NCBI RefSeq assembly: GCF_049801095.1
Contig: NZ_JBNAGH010000002.1
Location: 62,001 to 126,000 of the forward strand
Direction: 5' to 3'
DNA length: 64,000 nucleotides
From: Dinoroseobacter sp049801095
Lineage (GTDB): Bacteria > Pseudomonadota > Alphaproteobacteria > Rhodobacterales > Rhodobacteraceae
How positions within the stretch are numbered: position 1 is the first letter of the stretch; each line of letters starts with the position of its first letter. The notes below the pieces were generated by a model that worked only from the letters and a program-made list of their open reading frames with translations, did not search any database and had not been told where the DNA came from. The position numbers were made by a program, and so were the translations under genes. Shown piece after piece: positions 36,386-45,463 of this stretch.

Positions 36386-37762
36386 TCAGGCGGTCCGCTT
36401 GGTGGCGTCTGCCGCGCTGCGGTGCTTTTCGATTTCCTCGGCCACGAGGAAGGCCAGCTCCAGCGACTGGCTCGCGTTCAGGCGCGGATCGCAGGCGGTG
36501 TGATACCGGCTCGACAGATCCTCATCCGAGACAGCGCGCACGCCACCGGTACATTCGGTCACGTCCTTGCCGGTCATCTCGAAATGCACGCCGCCGGGAT
36601 AGGTCCCTTCGGCGTTGTGGACCGCGAAGAACTCCTGCACCTCGCGCAGCACGCTCTCGAAGGGCCGCGTCTTGTAGCCCGACGCGCTCTTGATCGTGTT
36701 GCCATGCATGGGATCGCAGGACCAGACGACCTTGGCGCCTTCTTCCTCGACCGCCTTGATGAGGCGCGGCAGATGCTCGCCCACGGAGCCCGCACCGAAA
36801 CGCGCGATCAGCGTGAGACGCCCGGGAATGTTGTCCGGGTTCAGCTTGGAGATCAGCACTTTCAGGTCGTCCGCCGAGATCGACGGGCCGCATTTCAGGC
36901 CGATCGGGTTCTGAACGCCACGGCAGAACTCCACATGAGCGCCGTCCGGCTGCCGCGTGCGGTCGCCGATCCAGATCATGTGCCCGGAGCCCGCCAGCGG
37001 GTGGCCGGAGGTGGAATCGATCCGGCAAAGCGCCTCTTCATATTCCAGCAGGAGCGCCTCGTGGGAGGTGTAGAAATCCACCGAAGACAGCGTATGCGCC
37101 GTATCCTTGTTCACACCTGCGGATTGCATGAAGTCCAGCGCATCGGCGATCCGGTTGGCCATGTCCGCATAGGCGGCGGCCTTCTCGCTTTCGACAAAGC
37201 CAAGGGTCCAGCCATGGACGTGATTCACATCCGCATAGCCCCCGTGGGAGAAGGCCCGCACGAGGTTCAGGGACGCCGCCGCCTGGGTGTAGGCCTGCAG
37301 CATACGGGCCGGATCGGGGATCCGAGCCTCGGGGGTGAAGGCGATGTCGTTGATGATGTCACCGCGGTAGCTCGGCAGTTCCACATCACCCTGGGTCTCG
37401 GTCGGGGCCGAACGCGGCTTGGCGAACTGACCGGCCATGCGGCCGACTTTGACCACGGGCATCTTCGCGCCGAAGGTCAGGACAATCGCCATCTGCAGCA
37501 TCACCCGGAAGGTGTCGCGGATCTGGTCGGTCTCGAACTCACCGAAGCTTTCGGCGCAATCGCCGCCCTGCATCAGAAACGCACGGCCCTCGGCAACCTC
37601 GCCCAGAGCCCGGGTCAGACGGCGCGCCTCGCCCGCAAACACCAGCGGCGGATACTTTGTCAGCTGCGCCTCCACAGCGGCCAGAGCCGCCGGGTCCGTA
37701 TAATCGGGCATCTGTACCCGAGGTTTCGAGCGCCAGCTCGACTTGTTCCACGTCGATGCCAT
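36386..37762 (-). CDS. aroG: Class II 3-deoxy-7-phosphoheptulonate synthase
   Basis: This 458-residue plant-type (class II) DAHP synthase is the first step of the shikimate pathway. The start at 37762 gives MASTWNKSSWRSKP. Signatures are FLMQGGDCAESF, KVGRMAGQFAKPRS, IWIGDRTRQPDGAHVEF, NPIGLKCGP and VWSCDPMHGNT with the metal ligands. It is divergent from the GlxA-type regulator gene. Together with aroQ this window holds two non-adjacent shikimate genes. The symbol is given for the reaction; class II members are also called aroH or aroA(II). Confidence 0.95.
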   Translation of the reverse strand: MASTWNKSSWRSKPRVQMPDYTDPAALAAVEAQLTKYPPLVFAGEARRLTRALGEVAEGRAFLMQGGDCAESFGEFETDQIRDTFRVMLQMAIVLTFGAKMPVVKVGRMAGQFAKPRSAPTETQGDVELPSYRGDIINDIAFTPEARIPDPARMLQAYTQAAASLNLVRAFSHGGYADVNHVHGWTLGFVESEKAAAYADMANRIADALDFMQSAGVNKDTAHTLSSVDFYTSHEALLLEYEEALCRIDSTSGHPLAGSGHMIWIGDRTRQPDGAHVEFCRGVQNPIGLKCGPSISADDLKVLISKLNPDNIPGRLTLIARFGAGSVGEHLPRLIKAVEEEGAKVVWSCDPMHGNTIKSASGYKTRPFESVLREVQEFFAVHNAEGTYPGGVHFEMTGKDVTECTGGVRAVSDEDLSSRYHTACDPRLNASQSLELAFLVAEEIEKHRSAADATKRTA

Positions 37763-37936
37763 CCTATTCCTCCACGGATTGCAGATTGAAGTGGCGCTCT
37801 CCTTACGCCACTGGTTCGACCTTGCCAATCCGCATTCGCGATCTAGGGCCATGCGATTTTCCGCGCCGCGCAGACCGGGGGGCATTGCGCCCGCGCGTCA
37901 AATCTAGTCTCGTGTCGGGAAAATGGGGATGACGAC

Positions 37937-38959
37937 ATGACGACCGAGGTGCCGCCGCTCTCGCGCGTGAAAAGCAATCTGGAGCCCGCGGCCCTGCTGC
38001 GGCCCAAGCGCTATGTCTTTGTCCTGCTGGAAAACTTCACGATGCTCTGCTTTGCCTCCGCCGTGGAGGCTCTGCGCATTGCCAACCGGATGTCGGGCCA
38101 AAGGCTCTATACCTGGAGCCTTGCGGGCGAAGGCGGCGAGGTTGCCTATTGTTCGGCGGGTGTGGGCTTCAAGCTCGACATGGATCTCGAAGAACTGAGC
38201 CGCGATGACGTGGTGTTCCTCTGTGGCGGGCTGGATGTAAAAAACGCGTCCACCAAGACATTGTTGAACTGGATCCGGCGTGAGGCCCGGCGCGGTGTGG
38301 TGACGGCGGGGCTCTGCACGGCGGGCTATACTTTGGCCAGGGCCGGATTGCTCGATGGCAAGCGGGCGACGATCCACTGGGAAAACCATGACAGCTTCCT
38401 TGAGGAGTTTGACGAGATCGAACTGACGAAATCGGTCTTCGTGATGGATGGCAATCGCTACACCACCGCTGGCGGCACGGCCTCGATCGACCTGATGCTC
38501 AAGATCATCGCCGACGACCATGGGGAGGACCTGGCCAACGCGGTGGCGGATCAGTTGATCTACACCACCATCCGCACGGATCAGGATACCCAACGCCTCT
38601 CGACACCCACGCGGATCGGGGTGCGGCATCCCAAACTCAGCAAGGTCATCCAGATGATGGAGGCCAATATCGAGGAGCCGATCAGCCCTTCGACGCTCGC
38701 CGCCGATATCGGGATGAGCACCCGGCAGCTCGAGCGCCTGTTCCGGCGCTATCTCAACCGCTCGCCCAAGCGGTACTACATGGAGCTGCGCCTGCAGAAG
38801 GCGCGCAACCTGCTGATGCAGACGGATATGAGCGTGATCAATGTGGCGCTGGCCTGTGGCTTCACCTCCCCGTCCCATTTCTCGAAATGCTACCGGTCGC
38901 AGTACAACACCACGCCCTATCGCGAACGCGGCGCCCAATCGGGCCGTTTGTCGGTCTGA
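37937..38959 (+). CDS. GlxA family transcriptional regulator (DJ-1/PfpI plus AraC HTH)
   Basis: The protein has 340 residues. The N-terminal DJ-1/PfpI-like domain (about 27-195) has AGLCTAGYTLARAGLLDGKRATIHWE, with cysteine in the nucleophile elbow. The C-terminal AraC-type domain (about 235-330) is LAADIGMSTRQLERLFRRYLNRSPKRYYMELRLQ followed by VALACGFTSPSHFSKCYR. It resembles regulators of glycine betaine, carnitine or choline catabolism (GbdR/CdhR), but no such genes are adjacent, so the target is unknown. Confidence 0.92.
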   Translation: MTTEVPPLSRVKSNLEPAALLRPKRYVFVLLENFTMLCFASAVEALRIANRMSGQRLYTWSLAGEGGEVAYCSAGVGFKLDMDLEELSRDDVVFLCGGLDVKNASTKTLLNWIRREARRGVVTAGLCTAGYTLARAGLLDGKRATIHWENHDSFLEEFDEIELTKSVFVMDGNRYTTAGGTASIDLMLKIIADDHGEDLANAVADQLIYTTIRTDQDTQRLSTPTRIGVRHPKLSKVIQMMEANIEEPISPSTLAADIGMSTRQLERLFRRYLNRSPKRYYMELRLQKARNLLMQTDMSVINVALACGFTSPSHFSKCYRSQYNTTPYRERGAQSGRLSV

Positions 38960-39054
38960 TCGGTCCCAACGCTGTCCTGACGCCGAACTAACGCCAGCGC
39001 TGCCAACCTCCGAGCACCCGCAGACGATCGTGGGTCCTATAGGAGTATTTAACC

Positions 39055-39630
39055 ATGAAAACTTTGCTTGCTGCGCTTTTCGCGCTTTGCATCTCTGGCC
39101 CCGCGCTCGCCGCGTCGGTCGATTTCGAAGGCCAACCCACCAGCTTTAACGGGACCACCTTCACGGTGGATGGCTTTACGTTCAACACGACCGCCCCTTC
39201 GGAGGTGCGGATCTTTGACGACAATCCCGGCACGCGCACGACCTATGTCCTGTCCTGTCAGCCCGGTGATTGCGGCAACCCGCTGGAGATCGTGTTCCCC
39301 AACGCGACGGACATGTTCTCGATGAACATCGTGTCCGATGAAGGGCCGAATTCCTCGCTGGCCCTGACCTTCACCACCGCCTCCGGCATGGTGATGGACA
39401 GCTTCAACAGCTTTGACTTCGTCAGCGAGACCAAGGATTTCTACACCATTGCCGGTCTCGATCAGGCCACAAGTGTTCTGTTGACCCCGGTGGGGGAGCC
39501 CTCGGGTTTTGGCTATGACGATATCCGCATCGACGAGACGAGCCCGGTGCCGCTGCCGATGCCCGCATTTCTGCTTCTGGGCGGTCTCGGCGCGCTTGGC
39601 TTTGCCAAACGGCGCAAGGGCTCGGCCTGA
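39055..39630 (+). CDS. VPLPA-CTERM sorting domain-containing secreted protein
   Basis: The protein has 191 residues. A signal peptide (1-19, MKTLLAALFALCISGPALA) is followed by a beta-rich domain resembling low-complexity adhesin modules (FEGQPTSFNGTTFTVDGFTF; FTTASGMVMDSFNSFDF). The C terminus has VPLPMP, a hydrophobic helix (AFLLLGGLGALGFA) and KRRK. This is the tripartite signal recognised by exosortases in Rhodobacterales, so the protein is probably cleaved and exported to the surface or extracellular matrix. No exosortase gene is in the window. Confidence 0.88.
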   Translation: MKTLLAALFALCISGPALAASVDFEGQPTSFNGTTFTVDGFTFNTTAPSEVRIFDDNPGTRTTYVLSCQPGDCGNPLEIVFPNATDMFSMNIVSDEGPNSSLALTFTTASGMVMDSFNSFDFVSETKDFYTIAGLDQATSVLLTPVGEPSGFGYDDIRIDETSPVPLPMPAFLLLGGLGALGFAKRRKGSA

Positions 39631-39728
39631 GAGAGACCTGAGACAGGTTTGAGACAAGGGATGTCCGCGCGGTCATGATCCCGCCAGCGTTGTTCCAGCG
39701 CTGACCCTGACCGCTCAGGACACCCCGG

Positions 39729-39768
39729 CAGAGCAGCGAACCGTGGTGGGGCCGCTGCTCTGTTCTTT
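39729..39768 (+). terminator. Intrinsic terminator downstream of the CTERM protein
   Basis: Arms CAGAGCAGC and GCTGCTCTG (9 bp, 16-nt loop) are followed by TTCTTT on the plus strand. Confidence 0.7.
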
Positions 39769-39800
39769 GTGTCACGGGCAGCCGCGGGATGGGCCCGTCG

Positions 39801-40679
39801 TCAAACTGCCTGAGACAGCCAGGACGCAGGCACGTGACCCGCAAACCGTGCTTGGCAAAACTGGTATTGCGGCGCCAGATCCCTGCAAAACGCATCATGG
39901 GCCGCCGTGGGAAGATCCAGTTTGACGCGCGTTTCGTTCACGCTTTGCGCATCACCGGGGGCTTGAAACGGCAGGTCGAGAAACCCGCTGAGCCGGCGCA
40001 AGGCCGGGGCGTCGAACATGTCTTCATAGAAGAGATGCAGCAGGTCTTCCGCGTCGAAAACCGCGTCCAACCCCGCCACGATCTGCGCGTAATCCGCGCG
40101 CGCCCGAACCGCCGGGTGACCGGCAAGACGGGACCAGTCGCGCAAGGCGTCATTCTCGGCGCTCAACTGTTGCAGATGGCGGAGCTGCGACCAGAGCCGG
40201 GTCACCGGATCCCGCATGAGAAAGAGGATTTTCACCCGGAGCCCCCGCGCCGCGCAGAAGGCCTTCAGATAGGCGAACCCGGCCTGCCCGATCGTCGAAT
40301 AGCCCGGCGTGATATCGCAGATCACCCGGGTCTGATCGGTCGCAAGCCGCGCGAAATGGTCGAAGTAAGCCTGAGGGTCGTAAATCATCTGAACCCGGTC
40401 GAGGCTCGCCTGCAGAAGCGGGTCGTCGCGCAGGGCCTCGGGCGTGGTCGCCGCGGCCTGCATGTGGAACGCGAGCCGTTTCATGGCCAGGCGGTCCGGA
40501 TCGCCAAGCGCGTGCTCGGGAAATTTCGCGTCGAAGAAATGCACTTCCTTCAAGGGAGAGACCGCCACATCCGCGCGCCCATCGAGATAGCGGTGCAGCC
40601 AGCTTGTCCCGGTCTTGGCCGCCCCGATGCAAACCAGCAGGGTTTTGCCATCCAGCCTGTCAGTGCCGTATTTGGTCAT
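39801..40679 (-). CDS. Sulfotransferase family protein
   Basis: This 292-residue protein has the PAPS 5'-phosphosulfate loop GAAKTGTSWLHRYL at about 19-32. The 3'-phosphate motif region LFLMRDPVTRLWSQLRHL follows near residue 155. It would transfer a sulfuryl group from PAPS to a hydroxyl or amine acceptor, often a carbohydrate or lipid. No PAPS-synthesis or polysaccharide genes are nearby, so the acceptor is unknown. Single gene. Confidence 0.88.
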   Translation of the reverse strand: MTKYGTDRLDGKTLLVCIGAAKTGTSWLHRYLDGRADVAVSPLKEVHFFDAKFPEHALGDPDRLAMKRLAFHMQAAATTPEALRDDPLLQASLDRVQMIYDPQAYFDHFARLATDQTRVICDITPGYSTIGQAGFAYLKAFCAARGLRVKILFLMRDPVTRLWSQLRHLQQLSAENDALRDWSRLAGHPAVRARADYAQIVAGLDAVFDAEDLLHLFYEDMFDAPALRRLSGFLDLPFQAPGDAQSVNETRVKLDLPTAAHDAFCRDLAPQYQFCQARFAGHVPASWLSQAV

Positions 40680-40794
40680 CGTGAAGCCTTCCTCAAAAAA
40701 GCGTTCAGCCGACCGGCCCCTTGGCAGAGGCGCGATCGACCGAAGCTACGTTTTGTAAGCGAGGTTTGCGTGCTTTGGTCCACGCAGGGACTGG

Positions 40795-41013
40795 CTAGAG
40801 CATGAACTCGAACCCGTCGCCGAAATCCGGCGGCACATTCCCGTCCCAATCCACGTCGCGACCGGTATCGACCGGTGTCTTGGCGCGGCTCTCGGACAGC
40901 GAAAACTCTGTCTCGAGATAGCGGGCGATGGCGTCATTGATCATGTCGCCCTCATCCCCTCTTTCACCGTTACTCTTGATAAACTTAAACGAAAAGCCGC
41001 TATCTTCAGGCAT
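40795..41013 (-). CDS. Small acidic hypothetical protein
   Basis: The protein has 72 residues and strongly acidic composition (15 Asp/Glu), with a predicted helical centre (DMINDAIARYLETEFSLSE) and a C-terminal GDGFEFML. The start at 41013 has a strong GAGGAG ribosome-binding site 7 nt upstream, which makes it likely to be translated. No family recognised. The region upstream holds several GATAC/GTATC motifs. Confidence 0.65.
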   Translation of the reverse strand: MPEDSGFSFKFIKSNGERGDEGDMINDAIARYLETEFSLSESRAKTPVDTGRDVDWDGNVPPDFGDGFEFML

Positions 41014-41049
41014 GGTCTACTCCTCAATTGCCCTAAAAACAGGGCGTTA

Positions 41050-41183
41050 CTGATACAACACGGCGCTGCGGAGCTTTGGGATCGAGCCGCGTCGTCGTGT
41101 GAGGAACTGTCTAGATTGGAAATATTTCTGGCGGATGTCCCGGATTGTATCAGTTTTGTCGATACGGAAACGCTTGGTATCGG
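41050..41183. repeat. Cluster of GATAC/GTATC inverted repeats
   Basis: CTGATACAA (41050-41058) and TTGTATCAG (41145-41153) are perfect inverted copies. CGATAC (near 41160) and GTATCG (near 41177) form a second inverted pair. All lie upstream of the small acidic gene. Function unknown; possible operator sites. Confidence 0.4.
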
Positions 41184-41197
41184 CGAGGCCCGCGGCG

Positions 41198-42307
41198 CTA
41201 TTGCGCCGGTGTCATGCGATAGAGCGCACCGTTCCCGACACTGAGAAACCAGATCGCCCCATCGGGGCCTTCGCGCACATCGCGCAGGCGCGCGGTGCTG
41301 TCGCCCTCAATCTCTTCCTCGGCAAAACTGCCCGCCTCCAGCCGGGAGAGGTAGCCGAATTTCAGGCTGCCGACGAAGAAGTCTCCGCGCCATTCGGGCC
41401 AGAGCGCCCCGGAATAGATCATCATGCCCGAGGGCGCGATGGAGGGGTCCCAGAAATGGGCCGGTTGCTCCATCCCGGGTTTGGAGTTGCCCTCTCCGAT
41501 CCGCAGGCCAGAATAGTGGCGCCCGTAGGAGATTACCGGCCAGCCATAGTTCGCGCCTCGGCGGATCGGGTTGATTTCATCTCCGCCCCGCGCGCCATGT
41601 TCAACGACCCAGAGATTGCCTTCCAGGTCGAGGGTCGCGCCCTGGGGGTTGCGATGGCCATAGGACCAGATTTCCGGCTGGGCGCCGGCTGTGTCGATGA
41701 ACGGATTGCGCGAGGGCACGCCGCCCGTGCGGCCAATGCGGATCACACTGCCATTCTGGGTGCCCAGATCCTGCGCGCTGTCATCATCGCCGCGATCGCC
41801 GATCGTGACATAGAGAAAGCCATCCCGGCCCTCCACGACGCGGGAGCCGAAATGCCGCCCGCCGCGATCCCCGGGCTCAGTCTCGAAAATCGTCGTGGTG
41901 TCGTCCAGACGGGCGCCATCCTGGGACAGGGTCGCCACCGCGACGGCGGTTCCCGCGCCGGAGCCTTGGGGCCGGGCGTAGGTCAGCACGATCTGCCGCG
42001 TCTGGGCAAAGTTCCGGGGGATCAGCACATCCAGCAGACCGCCCTGCCCGCCCCGCGCGACCCGTGGCAGACCGCTGACCGATTGGCGCTGCCCATCCGG
42101 ATCGACATGCCAGAGCCGCCCGCCGCGTTCGGTGATCAACACCCCGCCTTCGGGCAGGAAGCCAAAGGCCCAGGGCTCGTCGAGATCTGGCACGATCCGC
42201 GTGACCTCCACCTGTCCGGCGGATGTCGTCAGGCGTTCGCCCTCCGTGGCCAGAGCCATCGGCGCGCCAACCATCAGGGCGAGGGAGATCAGGGCGGGTC
42301 GGATCAT
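41198..42307 (-). CDS. PQQ-dependent aldose sugar dehydrogenase family protein
   Basis: This 369-residue periplasmic beta-propeller protein of the soluble glucose dehydrogenase (GSDH/YliI) family has a signal peptide (MIRPALISLALMVGAPMALA). The propeller contains LDEPWAFGFLPEGGVLITERGGRLW, GGQGGLLDV, GRHFGSRVVEGRDGFLYVTIGDRGD, IWSYGHRNPQG and VVEHGARGGDEINPI with calcium and PQQ-contact residues. The start at 42307 has GGAGACG upstream. The cofactor call is from the family; PQQ genes are not in the window. Confidence 0.93.
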   Translation of the reverse strand: MIRPALISLALMVGAPMALATEGERLTTSAGQVEVTRIVPDLDEPWAFGFLPEGGVLITERGGRLWHVDPDGQRQSVSGLPRVARGGQGGLLDVLIPRNFAQTRQIVLTYARPQGSGAGTAVAVATLSQDGARLDDTTTIFETEPGDRGGRHFGSRVVEGRDGFLYVTIGDRGDDDSAQDLGTQNGSVIRIGRTGGVPSRNPFIDTAGAQPEIWSYGHRNPQGATLDLEGNLWVVEHGARGGDEINPIRRGANYGWPVISYGRHYSGLRIGEGNSKPGMEQPAHFWDPSIAPSGMMIYSGALWPEWRGDFFVGSLKFGYLSRLEAGSFAEEEIEGDSTARLRDVREGPDGAIWFLSVGNGALYRMTPAQ

Positions 42308-42410
42308 GGGACGTCTCCGGTTGCGACACTCCTTTCTCAGATAGGCGTGTCGCGCTCCGGGCCAACAGCTGCGCCGCAGACTGTGACCCGGCCTCGGGGG
42401 CAATCGATAA

Positions 42411-42424
42411 AAAACCCGGGTTTT
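42411..42424. repeat. Perfect 14-bp palindrome upstream of livJ
   Basis: AAAACCCGGGTTTT lies 104 nt upstream of the start of the solute-binding protein gene. It could be an operator for a dimeric regulator. Confidence 0.35.
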
Positions 42425-42527
42425 GTTGCAGGCGACCCTAGGGAAAGCCGCGTTCCACCTCTTTTCAATCGGAATGGGCCGAATTAGCCTCAGCTCAGGA
42501 CATCAAGATCCAACACGGGAGAGATAT

Positions 42528-43721
42528 ATGAAAAAGCTGCTACTCGCATCCGTCGCGACAGCTGCCATGGCCAGCACCGCCTTCGCGGCCGGCCATTCCA
42601 ACGAGATCAAGCTCGGCATCTCCGTCGGCTTTACCGGCCCGCTGGAATCGCTGGCGCCGCCCATGGCCATGGGTGCCGAGATGGCGATGGCCGAAGTCAC
42701 CGAAAGCGGCATGCTGCTGGATGGGGCCAAGGTGACCCCGGTGCGCGGCGATAGTACCTGCATCGACGCCGGTGCCGCGACCGCCACGGCGGAGCGTTTG
42801 ATCACCGCCGAGGGCGTGAAGGGCATCATGGGGGCCATGTGCTCGGGCGCGACGGGCGCGATCCTGTCCAATGTGGCCATGCCGAACGGGGTCGTGATGA
42901 TCTCGCCCTCCGCCACGTCGCCGGCTTTGTCGACGGTCGAAGACAATGGCCTCTTCTTCCGCACCGCGCCGTCCGATGCCCGTCAGGGTGTGGTGATGAC
43001 CGAGGTGATCATGGACCGGGGCTTCAAGGAAGTCGCGGTGACCTACACCAATAACGACTATGGCAAGGGTCTCGCCGACAGCTTTGCGGCTGCCTTTGAG
43101 GCCGCGGGTGGAACCGTGACGCTGAACGCCTCCCACGAGGATGGCAAGGCGGATTACTCGGCCGAAGTCGGCGCGCTGGCCTCTGCCGGGGGCGAGATCC
43201 TCGTCGTTGCGGGCTATGTGGATCAGGGCGGCTCGGGCATTATCCAGGCAGCGCTCGACACTGGCGCCTTTGACACCTTCGTGCTGCCCGATGGCATGGT
43301 CTCCGTCGCGCTGGAAGAAAACTTCGGCAGCGATATCGACGGCTCCTTCGGTCAGAACCCGGGCACCGACAGCTCCGGCGCGCAGGTCTATGCCGAGATG
43401 GTTGGCGATGCCTTCGATCCGACCTCGCCTTTCTCGGCCGAGAGCTATGATGCCGCCGCGCTGATCATGCTGGCCATGCAGGCCGCAGGTTCTGCCGAGC
43501 CGGGCGACTACAAAGATCACGTCATGGCCGTGGCCAATGCGCCGGGCGAACCGATCCTGCCGGGGGAACTTGGCAAAGCGCTGGAGATCCTCAAGAGCGG
43601 CGGCGAGATCGATTATATCGGCGCCTCAGCCGTTGAGCTGATCGGCGGCGGCGAATCCGCGGGCAATTACCGCGAGATGGAAATGAAGGACGGCTTGGTC
43701 ACCACGGTGCGCTTCCGCTAA
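42528..43721 (+). CDS. livJ: Branched-chain amino-acid-type ABC transporter, periplasmic binding protein
   Basis: The protein has 397 residues. A signal peptide ends STAFAAG at about 21. The Leu/Ile/Val-binding (type I periplasmic) fold shows IKLGISVGFTGPLESLAPPMAMGAEMAMAEV, CSGATGAILSNVAMPNGVVMISPSATSPALS, and VAVTYTNNDYGKGLADSFAAAFEAAGGTV. The start at 42528 has GGGAGAG upstream. The ligand may be an amino acid or another small acid; the symbol is by homology only. Confidence 0.93.
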   Translation: MKKLLLASVATAAMASTAFAAGHSNEIKLGISVGFTGPLESLAPPMAMGAEMAMAEVTESGMLLDGAKVTPVRGDSTCIDAGAATATAERLITAEGVKGIMGAMCSGATGAILSNVAMPNGVVMISPSATSPALSTVEDNGLFFRTAPSDARQGVVMTEVIMDRGFKEVAVTYTNNDYGKGLADSFAAAFEAAGGTVTLNASHEDGKADYSAEVGALASAGGEILVVAGYVDQGGSGIIQAALDTGAFDTFVLPDGMVSVALEENFGSDIDGSFGQNPGTDSSGAQVYAEMVGDAFDPTSPFSAESYDAAALIMLAMQAAGSAEPGDYKDHVMAVANAPGEPILPGELGKALEILKSGGEIDYIGASAVELIGGGESAGNYREMEMKDGLVTTVRFR

Positions 43722-43737
43722 CCTTTCCAGATGCAAA

Positions 43738-43770
43738 GCAAACAGCCCGGGTCCGCCCCGGGCTGTTTGG
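43738..43770 (+). terminator. Stem-loop between livJ and livG
   Basis: AAACAGCCCGGG and CCCGGGCTGTTT form a 12-bp stem with a short loop ending in TTT on the plus strand, 18 nt after the livJ stop codon. It is likely a partial terminator, letting some transcription continue to the ATPase and permease genes 13 nt further on. Confidence 0.7.
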
Positions 43771-43782
43771 CATGAGGCATAT

Positions 43783-44559
43783 ATGATCAAGGTTGAAAAC
43801 CTGCATCGGCATTTCGGCGGTTTCCGTGCGGTCGATGGCGCGACGCTCGAGATTGCCGAGCGCTCGATCACCGGGCTTGTTGGCCCCAACGGCGCCGGAA
43901 AGACCACGCTTTTCAATGTGATTGCCGGCAATCTTAAACCGACCTCCGGCACGGTGACCATGCAAGGCGAGGACATTACAGGCCTGCCACCTCATGAGCT
44001 CTTTCACAAAGGCCTGCTGCGCACCTTCCAGATCGCCCATGAGTTCGGATCCATGTCCGTGCGCGAGAACCTGATGATGGTACCCGGCGCGCAATCGGGC
44101 GAGACCATGTGGAACGCCTGGTTCAACCGCCGCCGGATCGCGCAGGAAGAGGCGGCTTTGCTGAAGCAGGCCGATGAGGTGCTCGAGTTCCTGACGATCG
44201 ATCATCTGAAGAACGAGAAGGCCGGAAACCTCTCGGGCGGGCAGAAGAAGCTGCTGGAGCTGGGGCGCACCATGATGGTGGATGCCAAGATCGTCTTTCT
44301 GGATGAGGTCGGCGCCGGGGTGAACCGCACCCTGCTTGGGACCATCGCGGATGCTATCCTGCGGCTCAACAAAGAGCGCGGCTATACCTTTTGCGTCATC
44401 GAGCATGACATGGACTTCATTGGAAAACTTTGCGACCCGGTGATCGTGATGGCCGAAGGCAAGAAACTGGCCCAGGGCACGATCGACGAGATCAAATCGA
44501 ATGAGCAGGTGATCGAGGCTTATCTCGGCACCGGGCTCAAGAACAAGGCGAGCGCCTGA
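43783..44559 (+). CDS. livG: ABC transporter ATP-binding protein LivG
   Basis: This 258-residue ATPase has Walker A GPNGAGKTT at 34-42, signature LSGGQKKLLELGR and Walker B KIVFLDEVGAGVN (Glu retained; the usual P after DE is replaced by V). LivG-type insert FQIAHEFGSMSVRENLMM is present. It pairs with LivF under the two permeases. No partner genes are missing from this operon. Confidence 0.95.
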   Translation: MIKVENLHRHFGGFRAVDGATLEIAERSITGLVGPNGAGKTTLFNVIAGNLKPTSGTVTMQGEDITGLPPHELFHKGLLRTFQIAHEFGSMSVRENLMMVPGAQSGETMWNAWFNRRRIAQEEAALLKQADEVLEFLTIDHLKNEKAGNLSGGQKKLLELGRTMMVDAKIVFLDEVGAGVNRTLLGTIADAILRLNKERGYTFCVIEHDMDFIGKLCDPVIVMAEGKKLAQGTIDEIKSNEQVIEAYLGTGLKNKASA

Positions 44560-44629
44560 ACCCCATGAGAGGGTGGGATTTGAGTATTTGTGGAACAATG
44601 AAGCCCAAGGCGCGGAATGGAGGGCGGCC

Positions 44630-45460
44630 ATGAGCGGCAATCCCTATCAGGATGCGCGTGGCAACAAGGATGCCTCCATCGCCAATCCTCGGCCCGGTGG
44701 AACAATGTCTGCGGGGAAATCGACCTCTCCGGGCGGGGTCGCGCAGGCCGGGGAGCCGTTCCTGATCGGGGACGCCATGACCGGCGGCTATGGCAGCGGG
44801 GCGGATATCCTCCATGCCTGCACGCTCTCGGTGGACAAGGGCGAGATCGCGGTGATTGTCGGGCCCAATGGCGCGGGCAAGTCCACCGCGATGAAGGCTG
44901 TTTTCGGGATGCTGAACATCCACACGGGTGCGGTGCGGTTGGATGGGGAAGACATCACGCGGCTCACCCCGCAGGCCCGTGTGGCCAAGGGAATGGCCTT
45001 CGTGCCCCAGACCCACAACATTTTCACCTCCATGAGCGTGGAGGAAAACCTCGAGATGGGGGCTTTCCTGCGCCGGGACGACATTTCGCAAACGATTGCG
45101 CAGGTTTACGAGCTCTTCCCGATCCTCGGGGACAAGCGGCGGCAACCGGCTGGCGAGCTCTCGGGCGGCCAGCGCCAGCAGGTCGCCGTGGGGCGCGCTC
45201 TGATGACACAGCCGCAGGTCCTGATGCTGGATGAGCCCACCGCCGGGGTCAGCCCCATCGTGATGGATGAACTGTTTGACCGGATCATCGAGGTTGCGCG
45301 CACGGGGATATCGATCCTCATGGTGGAGCAGAACGCCCGCCAAGCCCTTGAAATCGCGGATAAAGGCTATGTGCTCGTCCAAGGACGCAACCGCTACACC
45401 GATACCGGGCAGGCGCTTCTGGCCGATCCGGATGTCCGCAAGTCGTTCCTGGGAGGCTGA
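44630..45460 (+). CDS. livF: ABC transporter ATP-binding protein LivF, with N-terminal extension
   Basis: The protein has 276 residues. Walker A GPNGAGKST is at 78-86, signature LSGGQRQQVAVGRA and Walker B VLMLDEPTAGVSP follow. Normal LivF is about 235 residues; here about 40 extra polar, Gly/Ser/Asn-rich residues precede the ABC domain. The start at 44630 has GGAGGG upstream; a later ATG at 44705 would still leave a short extension. Confidence 0.93.
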   Translation: MSGNPYQDARGNKDASIANPRPGGTMSAGKSTSPGGVAQAGEPFLIGDAMTGGYGSGADILHACTLSVDKGEIAVIVGPNGAGKSTAMKAVFGMLNIHTGAVRLDGEDITRLTPQARVAKGMAFVPQTHNIFTSMSVEENLEMGAFLRRDDISQTIAQVYELFPILGDKRRQPAGELSGGQRQQVAVGRALMTQPQVLMLDEPTAGVSPIVMDELFDRIIEVARTGISILMVEQNARQALEIADKGYVLVQGRNRYTDTGQALLADPDVRKSFLGG

Positions 45461-45463
45461 AGG

